Source: a virus | Length of the DNA: 35,854 bases | Strand: one strand, 5' to 3' | Virus record (IMG/VR): IMGVR_UViG_3300035181_003098 | Coordinates: 1 to 35,854 of that record | Part shown: piece by piece, positions 16,874 to 24,672 of the stretch | Position numbering within the stretch: the stretch's first letter is position 1 | Layout of the letters: each line of letters starts with the position of its first letter | Made by a program: the position numbers and the translations under genes | Notes under the pieces: model-generated | What the model saw: the letters and a program-made list of their open reading frames with translations, nothing else | Databases searched by the model: none | What the model was told of the DNA's origin: nothing

Positions 16874-17626
16874 ATGTCAAATATTCGTTTTGGTTCTTAT
16901 GTTTTTGTCGGTTCAGATGAAAACAAGAATCTTTATTTTAAAGACTATCGCCATGGACAAGAGCTTGCTCCAGATAATCTTCTTCCAGATTTTTTTCTTG
17001 AACTTGGTTCAATCAAAGAAGATTTGAGCTATAATGCTACTATAATTGGTGAGACAGAAGAAGTATCATCAATTGTTACTTCAAAAGTTGAAGAGACAAT
17101 TAATGGATTTTTTAGGCGTGCTATTAAAACGCAAATTTCAAATATCAAAGATTCATCAATTAAAACTACTTATCCAAAAAATGGCTTGGCATATATTGAT
17201 AAGCCTATTTTTTATCATTATGAGTCAACCGACACTGAAAATAAAAATCGTGGTGGAATGACATTTGCAATTCTTTACTCTGAAGAGATTAAGTCTTTTA
17301 TTGTAGGTGTTTCATTTTGTAGTAAAAAAGATGTTTATTTCAAAAAAATTGGAAATGAAATTGCATGGAATAATCTGAAAAATCATGCAATTATTATTAG
17401 TACCACTAATATCGAAGAGAAGTTCTTAGGTAATAGGCTTAAGTTCAGAGGAGCTCTTGGTTTAAAGAGTACTATTTCTGATCCAATTGCTTTTATTCGT
17501 AGTATAAATACGGGACTTTTAATTGATGTTATTTCAGAATCTTCTGAAGGACTTTTAGACGTTGATGAAAATGTTCTGAGAAAGATTTGTCGTTTGAATT
17601 ACTTCCCACGTGGAAATAGATATTAA
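16874..17626 (+). CDS. Hypothetical protein
   Basis: This 250-residue protein starts at ATG behind ATAGGA. Mixed alpha/beta, with a hydrophilic N-terminal half and a later strand-rich region (GGMTFAILYS, SFIVGVSF). I recognise no family. It lies between primase-helicase and polymerase genes and its stop abuts the next start (TAAATG), so a replication-related role is possible by context only. Confidence 0.7.
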   Translation: MSNIRFGSYVFVGSDENKNLYFKDYRHGQELAPDNLLPDFFLELGSIKEDLSYNATIIGETEEVSSIVTSKVEETINGFFRRAIKTQISNIKDSSIKTTYPKNGLAYIDKPIFYHYESTDTENKNRGGMTFAILYSEEIKSFIVGVSFCSKKDVYFKKIGNEIAWNNLKNHAIIISTTNIEEKFLGNRLKFRGALGLKSTISDPIAFIRSINTGLLIDVISESSEGLLDVDENVLRKICRLNYFPRGNRY

Positions 17627-17938
17627 ATGACAAGGATCGTCAATATTCATCATAAAAAATCTTATGATCTTTATATCGGTCGACCAAGAAAAGGAATGGG
17701 TTACAATAAATTTGCTAACCCATTCCCAATCAACGATAGTATTGGGGAGACCCGTGAAGTGGTTATAGAAAAACATCGAAAGTATTTATGGCAACAAATT
17801 AAATCTGGAGAGGTATCAAAAGAAGAATTGCTTGCTATGGAAAGCAAAACTCTTGGATGTTTTTGTAATTATCCTGAACAAAATTGTCATGGGTCAAATT
17901 TTATCAAAGCAATTGAATGGCTAAAAAAAGGAGGATAG
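17627..17938 (+). CDS. DUF4326 family protein
   Basis: This 103-residue protein matches the DUF4326 pattern: an N-terminal VNIHH strand, YDLYIGRPRKGMGYNKFANP, a helix RKYLWQQIKSG, and the Cys/His signature LGCFCNYPEQNCHGSNF near residues 80-95. The family is common in phages and often lies near nucleotide or ADP-ribose genes; its activity is not established to my knowledge. It starts directly at the upstream stop and ends 4 nt before the polymerase start, whose ribosome binding site (GGAGG) lies in its last codons. Confidence 0.8.
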   Translation: MTRIVNIHHKKSYDLYIGRPRKGMGYNKFANPFPINDSIGETREVVIEKHRKYLWQQIKSGEVSKEELLAMESKTLGCFCNYPEQNCHGSNFIKAIEWLKKGG

Positions 17939-17942
17939 TGAG

Positions 17943-19679
17943 GTGGATACTTATACTCCCCTGCACGTTCATTCTATTTATTCCCAACTTGATGGGTTTA
18001 GTAAAATTGAAGATATTGTAGACCGAGCTATTGAAACTGGTGCACATGGTGTATGTATTACTGATCATGCATATGCTACCTCTCATTATCAACTTGGTGA
18101 AATTTGTGTCAAAAAAAATATTAAACCAATTTTCGCAGTAGAAGGATATTTATCTCCTAGAGATAATACTATCCATGAAAAAATTGATGGTTTCAAAGAT
18201 TATTATCATATAACTCTTATTGCTAAAAATCCTATAGGGTATTCAAACTTAATGAAGCTTATTGCCGATAGTTTCTTACTAGGGAAGTATCGTAAGCCTC
18301 GTTTTGATATGAATAAGCTAGAGCAGTGGTCTAATGGAATTATCTGTCTTACGGCTTGTCTCGGTGGAGTGGTATCACAGATGCTTGCAAATAATAGAGA
18401 TGAAGAGGCTGAAACATGGATGTCTAATCTTAAAGATATTTATGGCGAAAATGTTTTTGCTGAATTAACCTGGACAGGGTTAGAAGAGCAAGACAAGGTT
18501 AATATAAAAATGATAGCTTTAGCTGAAAAGCTAAATGTAAAAATTGTTATAACTCCAGATAGTCATTATTCTAAAGCTTCAGATTCTGATTTTCATAAAG
18601 CAATGGTGTGTATTAATGTTGGGCAGTCTTTTGTTCCTACTGGCAAAGAAAAAGATGGAGATGATGTTGATGAATCTGGAATGTTCTATCAGCCAGAACA
18701 ATACTGGATCAAAGACAGGCAAACCTTGATCGATCAGTACTATCATAAATTTGAAAATCATAATGAATATTTTGAGAATACAAATGATATTGCTGATTCT
18801 ATAGAATGGATAAAGTTTAATAAAGAAAAGAAATTTCCATGTGATTATTCTAATCCAGATGAAGAGCTAATGAATAGAATTATTATTTCTTTAAATGAAA
18901 AAATTGAATCTGGAATTCTTAATTCTGAGCATATTGATATTTATACTTCAAGATTAAAAGAAGAGCTTGATACAATTATTAAAATGGGTTTTTCTGATTA
19001 CTTTATTGAGATTCAAAATATTGTTAAGTGGGCCAATGATGCTGGAATAACAACAGGGCCTGGACGTGGATGTTTTTATAATAGTACTCCTATTCTTTGC
19101 AGGGATAAATATCGCCTAATTAAAGATATTAAACCTGGAATGGAAGTTTATACTTCACAGCATAAGTATGAAAAAGTAATTGCTCTTTTATCTTATGAAG
19201 TGGAAGAAAGTCTTACTTGTATTGAATATAAAAGTTTTGACAATATTTTCTATAGAATATTTGGAACTACTGATCATAAACACTTAGTGGTTCCTAAATC
19301 CACTACTCCAGTCAAAGACTTTTCATCTGATAGAAATGAAATTGCTCCAATTGAAAGTGTTCCATTTTTTCTTGAATCATCACTTATTAGTGAATCATCA
19401 CATTGTCTTGTTGGTAGTAATTTTAATAGACAGGATCCTAAATTTGAAAAAATTTATATTTCTACTGTTTATGAAACACCAATTATTAAGACTAAGGTTT
19501 ATGATTTAATGGTAGAAGGAAATAATACTTTTATGGTAGGAAATCATTTTGTACATAATTCTGGAGCTGGAAGTTTTATTAATTTTGTTTTGGATATTAC
19601 CCGTGTAAACCCATTAACTTACGGATTGCTATTTTCTCGTATGTTAAATAGTGGTCGTAGTGCTTTTCCTGTTATTGAT
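17943..19679 (+). CDS. dnaE: DNA polymerase III alpha subunit (DnaE type), exon 1
   Basis: This exon encodes 579 residues, 163 of them intein. The GTG start lies 8 nt behind GGAGG. The PHP domain is clear: PLHVHS (His8, His10) and ITDHAYA (Asp41, His42), and further HxH/DSHYS metal ligands at about 200. The palm begins after residue 370 with GPGRG...SGAGS (interrupted by the intein). VNPLTYGLLFSRMLN follows, then PVID. The frame stops five codons past the proposed splice site. The Asp at 19677-19679 joined to VDLDFN of exon 2 gives DVDLDF, the catalytic DxDxDF motif. No 3'-5' exonuclease domain is inserted, so this is DnaE rather than PolC. It is the replicative polymerase of the phage. Confidence 0.9.
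19071..19559 (+). mobile_element. Mini-intein in DnaE (GPGRG/SGAGS site)
   Basis: This 163-residue intein starts at Cys (CFYNSTPILCRDKYRLIKD), with block B GTTDHKHLVV and end NNTFMVGNHFVHN before Ser+1. Excision joins GPGRG to SGAGS, the universal polymerase III palm loop. No endonuclease domain is present, so it can splice but not home by itself. Confidence 0.93.
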
Positions 19680-19700
19680 GATATTTTGGAATAATTATTT

Positions 19701-20420
19701 ATGTTAAATAGAACTGAAAAATATACTCATGAATTCAATTTGAATAATGAGGATATTATAATTGAATTGTTTGTTGAAAAAAATGAAGCTGGTAATGTTA
19801 TTTCCTGGAATTTTTTTATTAATAATATAGAAGAAATGAGTCTTGATAGCGTGAGAGAATATGAAAATGCATTTATCTCACTTCTACTTAATATTTTTCC
19901 AGCTTTACTGTCTAAAAGTGAAAATATTGAATGGCTTACTGTTGGAGGTGCGGATTATCAACTTCAAAAATATCAATGTATTGGTAGAAATAACAACAAT
20001 CTAATTGTTGATCCTTTGTGCGGTAAATTAAAATACCTTTTTGGCATTATTGATCCTGAAGTAGCAAAGCTTAACATATGTAATGAAATTCCATTAAAAT
20101 TTTCAGATTATTTTACTCAATATTTTCCAAATGGTCCTTCTAGAATTTTTGATATATCTGTTATTGATGTATCTGATTATGATGGATTTTCTGGATTTGA
20201 TTCTCCGAAAGAAGCTTATACTGAAGATTTTTATAAACAAATTTGTTCAATAACTAAAATTGGTGGATATATTATAGCCTATGAAGGTACACCTGATACT
20301 TTATCTCAGTTGTCCAATGAAGTGTCTCCTCTTGTCCATATTGATGGATTAAAACTAATTAAAAGGGTCTCTTGTGGTTATGGCTATGGCTTTATGAGTT
20401 CATGGGAAGTCATATCATGA
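19701..20420 (+). CDS. Spermidine synthase-like (polyamine aminopropyltransferase fold)
   Basis: This 239-residue protein has a class I methyltransferase-like layout typical of spermidine synthases. It begins with a beta-rich N-terminal part (1-70), then IEWLTVGGADYQLQKY (76-91, the GGGDG-type loop) and NLIVDP (100-105, acidic end of strand 2). DISVIDVSDYDGF (151-163, equivalent to the catalytic VDxxDP segment), EDFYKQICSITKIGGYIIA and an EGTP loop follow. Key glycines are fewer than in canonical SpeE, so the substrate is uncertain. It has only a weak ribosome binding site (GGAATAATT) and lies 22 nt past the dnaE exon 1 end. It overlaps the next gene by 4 nt. Confidence 0.55.
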   Translation: MLNRTEKYTHEFNLNNEDIIIELFVEKNEAGNVISWNFFINNIEEMSLDSVREYENAFISLLLNIFPALLSKSENIEWLTVGGADYQLQKYQCIGRNNNNLIVDPLCGKLKYLFGIIDPEVAKLNICNEIPLKFSDYFTQYFPNGPSRIFDISVIDVSDYDGFSGFDSPKEAYTEDFYKQICSITKIGGYIIAYEGTPDTLSQLSNEVSPLVHIDGLKLIKRVSCGYGYGFMSSWEVIS

Positions 20421-20698
20421 TAAAAATTGAGGATATTACTCCGGCTAAAAGTAGACTGAGACTTTTAGTTGATAGTCTTTCAGATAACCCTTTCTATATT
20501 AACAATCGCTCTTCTATATATGATGAGTTAGGTATTATTGAGATTCATAATCTTGATGAACAATTGATTTTAATCAAAGAGTCTGGGCTTATTAAGAATA
20601 CTAATAATGGTAATTCATATGTTTCTTATCTTCTTGGAGTGACTACGGTTGCTCCAAGTGGACCACTTGTAAAAAAAGGTGGTTCATTGCCGGATTAA
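20417..20698 (+). CDS. Hypothetical small protein
   Basis: This 93-residue protein starts at an ATG overlapping the previous stop (ATGA) behind GGGAAG. It begins MIKIEDITPAKSRLRLLVDS; a helix follows and the last 20 residues are Gly/Pro/Ser-rich and probably flexible. I recognise no family. It is apparently cotranslated with the spermidine-synthase-like protein, which suggests a shared role. It shows none of the residues of S-adenosylmethionine decarboxylase. Confidence 0.6.
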   Translation: MIKIEDITPAKSRLRLLVDSLSDNPFYINNRSSIYDELGIIEIHNLDEQLILIKESGLIKNTNNGNSYVSYLLGVTTVAPSGPLVKKGGSLPD

Positions 20699-20702
20699 TT
20701 GA

Positions 20703-20733
20703 TTGACAAAATATTTTAAAGTGTAAGTATACT
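20703..20733 (+). promoter_or_regulatory. Possible sigma70-type promoter before HEG
   Basis: TTGACA at 20703-20708 and TATACT at 20728-20733 are separated by 19 bp, longer than the usual 17. It lies 35 nt before the TTG start of the LAGLIDADG gene, with AGGAGG in between, so that gene may be transcribed on its own. Confidence 0.35.
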
Positions 20734-20767
20734 AATGGAAGGAATATAACCATAGGAGGACTTTACT

Positions 20768-21553
20768 TTGAATGAAATAATTTTAGAACAATATGATAAT
20801 GGCTTATCTATCTCTGAGATAGCCAGAGCTAATAATACTACAAACTATTTGGTTAGAAAATTTTTGACTAGCAATAGTAGAGAAATAAGGACTAATGCTT
20901 TTAATTCAAGACGTTATAATCTTGATGATAGTAAATTTAATGCAATAGACACAGAAGAAAAGGCGTATTGGCTTGGATTCTTATATGCCGATGGGTGTGT
21001 TCATGATTCAAGCAATGATATTTCTTTATCTTTATCTGTTGTTGATATCGGTCATTTGGAAAAATTTAGAATTTTTCTTAGTACAGATAGACCAATTAGG
21101 ACTTATTCTAAAAAGGTTGGAGCCGATTACTCGAAATTAATTGCTACATCTTCTCAGATGAAAAGTGCTTTGATTTCGTTAGGTTGTGGTATTAATAAAA
21201 CTACTATTTTAACTTTTCCAGAAATTAGGGAAGATCTTATCTTTCATTTTATTCGTGGATACTTTGATGGTGATGGAAGTATAACTTACGTCTCAACTCA
21301 AAATGAATATAAGTTTAGAATATGTGGAACTTATGAATTTTTATCATCAGTAAAAAATATACTAAATATTAATAATCCATTGCGCCAACGTTGGCCTGAT
21401 AGAGAAATTAATAATTGGGAGATTGATATTGGTGGTAATATTCAGGTTTATAAAAAGTTAAAATTATTATATGAAAATTCTACTATTTATTTAGATAGAA
21501 AGTTCGAGAGATTTTGTCAGTTACGGTCCCTTCATATTGAAAGATATGAATGA
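20768..21553 (+). CDS. LAGLIDADG homing endonuclease (intron 2)
   Basis: This 261-residue protein starts at TTG behind AGGAGG. The N-terminus is a helix-turn-helix (LSISEIARANNTTNYLVRKF, 13-32). Two LAGLIDADG motifs follow: YWLGFLYADG (about 68-77) and IRGYFDGDGS (about 159-168). The single chain therefore carries both catalytic Asp residues. Its likely job is to cut intron-less dnaE near the catalytic-Asp codons and so spread intron 2. It lies upstream of the ribozyme core, unlike the endonucleases of introns 3 and 4, which lie downstream. Confidence 0.88.
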   Translation: MNEIILEQYDNGLSISEIARANNTTNYLVRKFLTSNSREIRTNAFNSRRYNLDDSKFNAIDTEEKAYWLGFLYADGCVHDSSNDISLSLSVVDIGHLEKFRIFLSTDRPIRTYSKKVGADYSKLIATSSQMKSALISLGCGINKTTILTFPEIREDLIFHFIRGYFDGDGSITYVSTQNEYKFRICGTYEFLSSVKNILNINNPLRQRWPDREINNWEIDIGGNIQVYKKLKLLYENSTIYLDRKFERFCQLRSLHIERYE

Positions 21554-21811
21554 TAACCCTGTGAATTCAGTGGATAACTCTACGGAGTCAATACTGAGCC
21601 AAGCCTATGTAAATAATCATAGGAAGGTGCAACGACTATTGCTATGGTGGCAGTAGATCTCAAGAGAGATCGAAGCGCAGGGGGCCTTGTGGTTCGTTTT
21701 AGAACTATGTGGCTATGATATAGTCTGGTCTGTATGGCGACATGCAGCAGTTAAAGTGTTAGGCATTACATTTTAGCGGGGAAAGGTTTTCGTCCTTTCT
21801 TGAACAAAACG
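21554..21811 (+). ncRNA. Group I ribozyme core of intron 2
   Basis: The core elements are AATTCAGTGG (P), ACTC-TACG-GAGT (P5 hairpin), AATACTGAGCCAAGCC (Q; CAGT/ACTG make P4), GTGCAACGACTAT (R) and GATATAGTCTGG (S; P7 pairs CGACTA with TAGTC). A P9 hairpin with GCGA tetraloop (CTGTATG/CATGCAG) and a last hairpin GAAAGG/CCTTTC precede terminal G21811. The Q element is of the GAGCCAAGCC kind and differs from the other four introns here, so this ribozyme has a separate origin. Confidence 0.85.
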
Positions 21812-23212
21812 GTAGATTTAGATTTCAATGCTAAACGTCGTGATGAAGTTTTTGCTCATCTTTATGATAAATACAAAAATGGATTTGCACACATTGGTAC
21901 TCATGGAACTTTGCAGGCCAAGAATGCTTTTAAAGATGTATGTCGCATTTTTAATGTTCCATTTCAAGAAGCCAACACTTTGTCTTCTTTAATTCCTGAT
22001 GGGTCTGAAAGTATTGAAGACGCTCTTAAGGATGAAAAGTTTAGTTCTAAAATAAATGCAGATGAAAATCTCAAAGATGTAGTGAGATATTCTAAAGCTT
22101 TGGAAGGAACTATAAAAAGTTATGGTTGTCATGCATGTTTAAAATATGATCAAAAGATATTTGCAAATGGTAAATTCATTAGTCTTGAAAAAGCTTATGA
22201 TAAATACTATAAAAATACAGATAAAAAAGATCCTATTAAAGTAAGAACTATTAATGGTGATAAGTTTGGTTTAATTCATCAAAGTGGTAGAAAAAATTCT
22301 TACAATGTATATCTATATGCAGAAGATGAGAGGACTATCATTAGTGAAGTTGAACTTAGTTCTGAACATAAAATTCTTATTGACGGAAGGTATATTCCCT
22401 ATAGGGATTTAAGAGAGAATACTTATTATGAACATAATATTTCAAATACTGTTCCAAATTCTATTACTGGATATTTTATTTCTGGTTTCTTGCTTCCTTT
22501 GCTTTCTAATAATATTATTGCTGGTTCATGTGATTGGGTTATTAGTAGTGAAACCATTAATCTTATCTTTGATTCACTTGAAGCGTTTTATGTTGGTGGA
22601 CACTCAGAGTTCAAAGAAGAATGGAAAAAAAATATAAATAATCCAAAAAAGATTTTAAGTAAAATAGAATCAATATTGGGAATAACTAATTGTAATGGAG
22701 TTATACTTCAGGCAATAAATTATAATGATATTTTATTTTCAGAAATCTTAGAGCGTACTGATTTTTTTTCTGGCTTAATTTCTTCTTCTAGGAAAATTTC
22801 AAGCTATTCTTATGGTCACAAAAATGTAGTTTCAAGTTCTATTGCAAAACAATTTAATTTTGAATTTAAAAAATTTGGAATGACTTTTAAATCATCTTCT
22901 TTAGAATTTAGTTCTGCTGATTTAATAAGATTTTTAACATATAATGATTGTATTCTATTTTTTATTGATCTTCCAAAAACATATATTTTTAAGGGATCAA
23001 AAACAGAGCAGAATGCTGTTAGGATGTATGATGTTCAAATTTTAACAGATAATCCAGATAATCAAAATTTTATTTGTAGTGGTATTTCTGTTTCCAACTG
23101 TGGAGTTCTATTATCTCCAGTTCCACTTAATGAAACAATTCCTCTGTTTGCAGTTAATGGATTGCCTACGACAATGTATGATGGCGAAACGTGCGAGAAA
23201 TTAAAATTCATT
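21812..23212 (+). CDS. dnaE: DNA polymerase III alpha subunit, exon 2 with intein
   Basis: This exon encodes 467 residues, 321 of them intein. It starts VDLDFNAKRRDEVFAHLYDKY, completing the catalytic acidic motif and matching DnaE (xDxDFxxxxRDEV). It continues GFAHIGTHGTLQAKNAFKDV and, around the intein, ALEGTIKSYGCHA joined to CGVLLSPVPL (DnaE xxxHAxGVVIxP). It ends TTMYDGETCEKLKFI at T23212, with an in-frame TAA directly after. The TTG at 21800 is inside the intron's terminal hairpin and is not a real start. Confidence 0.9.
22136..23098 (+). mobile_element. Intein in DnaE (HA/CGV site), endonuclease degenerate or absent
   Basis: This 321-residue intein starts CLKYDQKIFANGKFISLEKA, has block B VELSSEHKILID and ends with VRMYDVQILT, then NFICSGISVSN before Cys+1. 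The C-terminus is Ser-Asn rather than His-Asn, which several functional inteins share. About 150 residues between blocks B and F have the size of an endonuclease domain, but no LAGLIDADG or HNH motif is readable (TGYFISGFLLPLLSN is a possible eroded copy). Confidence 0.88.
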
Positions 23213-23521
23213 TAAATTTGGATGAAGTAAAATCGGGAAAATTGCGGGAACCCCCTTAGAGTTCTAACTACTACTTGTAAGTGGAAACATATTACAAAAC
23301 CTTGACCGTAATTGTGGTAAAAAGGCATAGTGAAAATGTTAGAAATTGGGAAATCGGCGCAGCTAGTCTTCTAAATCTATTTATATAGACATGAAGAGTG
23401 TTCAACGAGTAGGTGAGTTACACCAGCTTACATGTAGTAATATGTGTAGGTGCCCCCGACATGAGTTGTATAACAACTCTAAAGATGTACTCTGAACTGT
23501 GAAGAAATTTACAGAAAAAGG

Positions 23522-23551
23522 TTGAAATGCCTTTTCTTTTATCTCTATAAT
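23522..23551 (+). promoter_or_regulatory. Possible sigma70-type promoter inside intron 3
   Basis: TTGAAA at 23522-23527 and TATAAT at 23546-23551 with an 18-bp spacer lie about 50 nt before the ATG of the intron endonuclease. They would allow its expression apart from the polymerase transcript. Confidence 0.45.
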
Positions 23552-23603
23552 AGACCTATAGATTCAAATTTAATATTAAACAAGATTCGGTAGGAGTTAT
23601 AGA

Positions 23604-24509
23604 ATGCCTAAAGAAAATTTACTTAACACTTCCTCTTATGATGAAGTAAAACAATTAATTATAGAAAATTGGCCAATTACAAGTGTTGTATTTTGCAAAA
23701 AGTATAAAACTAGTCACAATTATTTAACCCGTATTTCCTCTGGAAAAACATGGAATCAAATAGTTGTTGACTGTTCTCTTACACCAAATATTCAAACATC
23801 TTCTATTTACAATGAAGAGGACATATTAAAAGACATAAAAAGAATTCATGATATTTATGGTTCTGTAGGTAGTACCACTTATAGAAAACTTGGTATGTTT
23901 TCTCAAAAAACTATTGAAGATAAGTATGGTTCTTATTCTAATGCTCTTATTCAAGCTGGATTTAGATCAAGGATGATTTCAAGAGATATGTCTAATGCGG
24001 ATATGATTGAAGAAGGCAAAATAATAGTAGAAAAATATGATAGGATTGATTCAAAAATTATTACAGAAAGATGTAATTTTTCTGTTCCTACTATAATTTC
24101 TAGATTTGGTTCTTGCTCAAATTTTTATAATGAAATTGGTTATGTAAATAATCACCGAAACTCAAATGAAGGACTGGATGTTTTGTCTATTATTTCTGAA
24201 ATTTTAAATTCAGAATGTATTAAAGAAAAAACATTCAATGATTTAGTTGGTATTGGTGGTAAAAAACTTTATTATGATGGGTTTTTTGAATCCCACAACT
24301 TACTTGTAGAGTACAATGGTATTCAGCATTATACTTTTATAAGCAAGTATCATAGTGATAAAATTTCATTAGCACATCAAGTTGCTAATGATAATTTAAA
24401 AATGGCTTATGCTATCAATAGTGGCTTTAATTTTATTGCTATTCCTTATGGGTGCAATGATTTTGATTCAATTAGGTATATTATTGATAGCATGATAAAT
24501 GTAACATAG
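23604..24509 (+). CDS. PD-(D/E)XK-like homing endonuclease (intron 3)
   Basis: This 301-residue protein starts at ATG behind TAGGAG. The N-terminal 190 residues are DNA-binding repeats of the homing-endonuclease-associated kind. FSQKTIEDKYGSYSNALIQA and FSVPTIISRFGSCSNFYNEI are two clear copies of the (K/R)FGSxxxAxxxxG motif. The C-terminal domain (about 205-301) has YYDGFFESHNLLVEYNGIQH, giving Asp and Glu. HQVANDNLKMAYAINSGFNF, with the conserved Asp/Lys helix, and a final strand FIAIPYG follow, as in EDxHD/Vsr-like endonucleases. The core resembles the protein at 7528-8082. Its stop codon is 3 nt before the intron end. Confidence 0.75.
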   Translation: MPKENLLNTSSYDEVKQLIIENWPITSVVFCKKYKTSHNYLTRISSGKTWNQIVVDCSLTPNIQTSSIYNEEDILKDIKRIHDIYGSVGSTTYRKLGMFSQKTIEDKYGSYSNALIQAGFRSRMISRDMSNADMIEEGKIIVEKYDRIDSKIITERCNFSVPTIISRFGSCSNFYNEIGYVNNHRNSNEGLDVLSIISEILNSECIKEKTFNDLVGIGGKKLYYDGFFESHNLLVEYNGIQHYTFISKYHSDKISLAHQVANDNLKMAYAINSGFNFIAIPYGCNDFDSIRYIIDSMINVT

Positions 24510-24512
24510 TTG

Positions 24513-24672
24513 AAAGTTGATTTACTGGGAGTGAAAATACTGGCGATTATTGATGAAACATTAAAGTTTATCAATGGTAATAATCGTTACCAGAAAATTG
24601 GCTCAGTTTACGAACTCCCTTTAGATGATGAAAGAACATATGCAATGCTGGCAACAGGAGACGTTTTAGGGT
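24513..24672 (+). CDS. dnaE: DNA polymerase III alpha subunit, exon 3
   Basis: This exon encodes 53 codons plus one base: KVDLLGVKILAIIDETLKFI and, at the end, LPLDDERTYAMLATGDVLG. It matches the DnaE finger segment KFDFLGLxTL...PLDDxxTxxMLxxGDTLGVFQLE up to the Gly before FQLE. The last base T24672 combines with CG of exon 4 to a Ser codon. Read alone it looks like a small gene starting TTG at 24510 and ending at 24698, but that would be an artefact of the two flanking introns. Confidence 0.88.

Larger units (their letters stand above)
19680..21811 (+). mobile_element. Group I intron 2 in dnaE, with HEG and two extra genes
   Basis: By reading frame and catalytic-motif restoration the dnaE gap runs from T19679 to G21811, 2132 nt. 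It contains a spermidine-synthase-like gene, a 93-residue gene, a LAGLIDADG endonuclease gene and, at the 3' end, the complete ribozyme core (21554-21811). The 5' splice site is the least certain boundary. A possible P1 pairs TTGAT (exon end) with GTTAA at about 19703, which also begins the first internal gene. Alternatives are that a shorter intron became separated from exon 1 by insertion of the two genes, or that the halves are joined in trans. Confidence 0.6.
23213..24512 (+). mobile_element. Group I intron 3 in dnaE
   Basis: This is a 1300-nt intron. P1 is clear: exon TTCATT pairs with GATGAA eight nt inside the intron, with U-G at the splice site. Core elements are P (AATTGCGGGAA, about 23242), Q (AATCGGCGCAGC, about 23352), R (GTTCAACGAGTA, about 23400) and S (GATGTACTCTG, about 23483). 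In P7 the R/S pair is GAGTA/TACTC instead of GACTA/TAGTC, a compensated change. P9 is CTGTGAA-GAAA-TTTACAG. The terminal G is 24512, 3 nt after the endonuclease stop. Splicing joins KFI to KVDLLG, with the same spacing as DnaE. Confidence 0.9.

Noticed and set aside
21590-21600. GTCAATA in intron 2 as internal guide sequence for exon 1 (seven pairs possible with TATTGAT)
   Set aside because: These bases are needed for the P5 and P4 strands (GAGT and ACTG) of the core, and the guide should lie upstream of P.
21800-23215. Independent gene starting at TTG 21800
   Set aside because: The TTG lies in the terminal hairpin of intron 2, no ribosome binding site is present, and the product would lack the first catalytic Asp; it is dnaE exon 2.
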